A stretch of DNA of 64,000 bases from Variovorax beijingensis (lineage in GTDB: Bacteria; Pseudomonadota; Gammaproteobacteria; Burkholderiales; Burkholderiaceae_C): positions 124,001 to 188,000 of the forward strand of contig NZ_VIVL01000005.1 in the NCBI RefSeq assembly GCF_007828835.1. The letters are read 5' to 3'. Positions 63,140 through 64,000 of this stretch are shown here, piece after piece. Below the pieces are notes generated by a model. It searched no databases, was not told the DNA's origin, and saw nothing but the letters and a program-made list of their open reading frames with translations. Position 1 is the stretch's first letter. Each line of letters opens with the position of its first letter. Made by a program: the position numbers and the translations under genes.

Positions 63140-64000
63140 ATGCGCATCGATTTTCTGGGCGGAACCGGCACCGTGACCGGTTCCAAGTACCTGCTGACGC
63201 ACGAAGGCCGGCGGCTGCTGGTGGACTGCGGGCTGTTCCAGGGGCTGAAGCAGCTGCGGCTGCGCAACTGGGACGCTCTGCCCTTCGACGCATCGGCCGT
63301 CGATGCCGTGCTGCTGACGCATGCCCACATGGACCACAGCGGGTTCGTGCCGCGGCTCGTGAAGCTCGGCTTCAAGGGACGGGTGTATTGCACGGCCGCC
63401 ACGCGCGACCTGTGCGAACTGCTGCTGCCCGATTCCGGCCGGCTGCAGGAGGAGGAGGCCGACTTCGCCAACCGGCACGGCCGTTCGAAGCACACGCCGG
63501 CGCTGCCGCTGTACACCGAGCAGGAAGCACGCGCCGCGCTGAAGCGGTTCGAGTGCGTGGCCTTCGACGAGGAATGTTCGCCCTGGCCCGGCTGGTCGTG
63601 GCAGCTCTCGCGGGCCGGCCACATCCTCGGCGCGGGCAGCCTGCGTGTGGAATGGAAGGAAGGCAGCATCCTGTTCTCGGGCGACCTGGGCCGCAGCGAC
63701 GACCTGGTGATGCGGCCGCCCCAGGAGGCCGTGCCGGCCGACTACGTGGTGGTGGAGTCCACCTATGGCAACAGGCGGCACCTGGACGCGGACACCCTCG
63801 GCGAACTCGCGGGCGTGATCAACCGCACTGCCGCACGCGGCGGCGTGCTGGTCGTGCCGGCGTTCGCGGTGGGACGCGCGCAGACCCTGCTGTACTGCAT
63901 CCAGATGCTCAAGCGCGAAGGCCGCATTCCGGACATGCCGGTGTACCTCAACAGTCCGATGGCCGCGGATGCCACGCGCCTCTACAAGGCGCACCTGGAC
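63140..64000 (+). CDS. Beta-CASP metallo-beta-lactamase-fold hydrolase, 3' end outside window
   Basis: The first 287 residues are visible and the frame runs off the window. ATG 63140 is preceded by GCAGGAGCA. The metallo-beta-lactamase motif THAHMDHSG (H61, H63, D65, H66) is complete. Later come AGHILGAGSLRVEW with its His, ILFSGDLGRS with the metal-bridging Asp, and VVVESTYGNR. AFAVGRAQTLLYCI begins a beta-CASP domain. These features match RNA-processing exonuclease/CPSF73-like proteins that act on RNA. It may be co-transcribed with the universal stress protein gene. Confidence 0.92.
   Translation, partial: MRIDFLGGTGTVTGSKYLLTHEGRRLLVDCGLFQGLKQLRLRNWDALPFDASAVDAVLLTHAHMDHSGFVPRLVKLGFKGRVYCTAATRDLCELLLPDSGRLQEEEADFANRHGRSKHTPALPLYTEQEARAALKRFECVAFDEECSPWPGWSWQLSRAGHILGAGSLRVEWKEGSILFSGDLGRSDDLVMRPPQEAVPADYVVVESTYGNRRHLDADTLGELAGVINRTAARGGVLVVPAFAVGRAQTLLYCIQMLKREGRIPDMPVYLNSPMAADATRLYKAHLD

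Overview
The window is high-GC, tightly packed bacterial DNA with coding on both strands. Several features fit a betaproteobacterium of the Comamonadaceae type (Variovorax-like): many Bug-type tripartite tricarboxylate receptors, LysR and Lrp regulators, FecI/FecR/TonB systems and an ESPR-bearing autotransporter. This placement is inferred from gene content, not from a marker gene. No rRNA, tRNA or CRISPR array was seen.

Layout. (1) 1-22445, + strand: a surface-protein island. It holds the end of a DUF11-repeat protein, a 2424-aa DUF11 protein ending in a predicted outer-membrane barrel, and a 2414-aa protein of repeated prealbumin/SpaA-like modules. These are followed by an OmpR-like regulator whose receiver lacks the phospho-Asp, an autotransporter, an OmpA-like lipoprotein and a Crp/Fnr-like regulator. 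(2) 22441-23317: a remnant IS end and decayed DNA. (3) 23318-37277: a TonB-dependent uptake and catabolism island. It has a stand-alone STN protein, a FecI-type sigma factor, FecR, a TonB-dependent receptor, an MFS transporter, a D-aminopeptidase-like S12 hydrolase, an M81 (MlrC-like) metallopeptidase fused to an alpha/beta hydrolase, a D-threonine/D-3-hydroxyaspartate aldolase-like enzyme, and ExbB-ExbD-ExbD-TonB. (4) 38122-40918: an ECF sigma/RskA-type anti-sigma pair with a DUF3455 lipoprotein and a fasciclin protein. (5) 41045-50084: a broken LysR gene, then a minus-strand amino-acid cluster (racemase, Lrp, GFA protein, ABC importer, D-amino-acid dehydrogenase, ThDP enzyme, saccharopine-dehydrogenase-like protein). 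(6) 50220-59758: a ten-gene minus-strand catabolic operon with four Bug receptors, two LigI-like amidohydrolases, an SMP-30 lactonase, a 2-hydroxyacid dehydrogenase, an RraA/LigK-like aldolase and a LysR regulator. (7) 59883-64000: a pentapeptide protein, a Phd/zeta toxin-antitoxin pair, a universal stress protein and the start of a beta-CASP metallo-hydrolase.

How the genes work together. Region 3 is the most striking. It combines regulated outer-membrane import, inner-membrane transport, two peptidases of families known to act on D-amino-acid peptides, and an aldolase for D-beta-hydroxy amino acids. Its parts parallel mlrB, mlrC and mlrD of microcystin degradation, with mlrA absent. I propose that it imports and dismantles a D-amino-acid-containing peptide, possibly a beta-hydroxyaspartate siderophore or another nonribosomal peptide. 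Three copies of one promoter-like sequence (TTACCGGAA, ten bases, then a block ending in TCGTCT) precede the STN gene, the sigma gene and the receptor gene, which supports a single regulon. In region 4 a different motif (GAATCC-N16-CGTA) precedes the sigma gene, the DUF3455 gene and the fasciclin gene. This mirrors the SigK/RskA control of fasciclin proteins known from mycobacteria. The functional claims are inferences from protein families and gene order.
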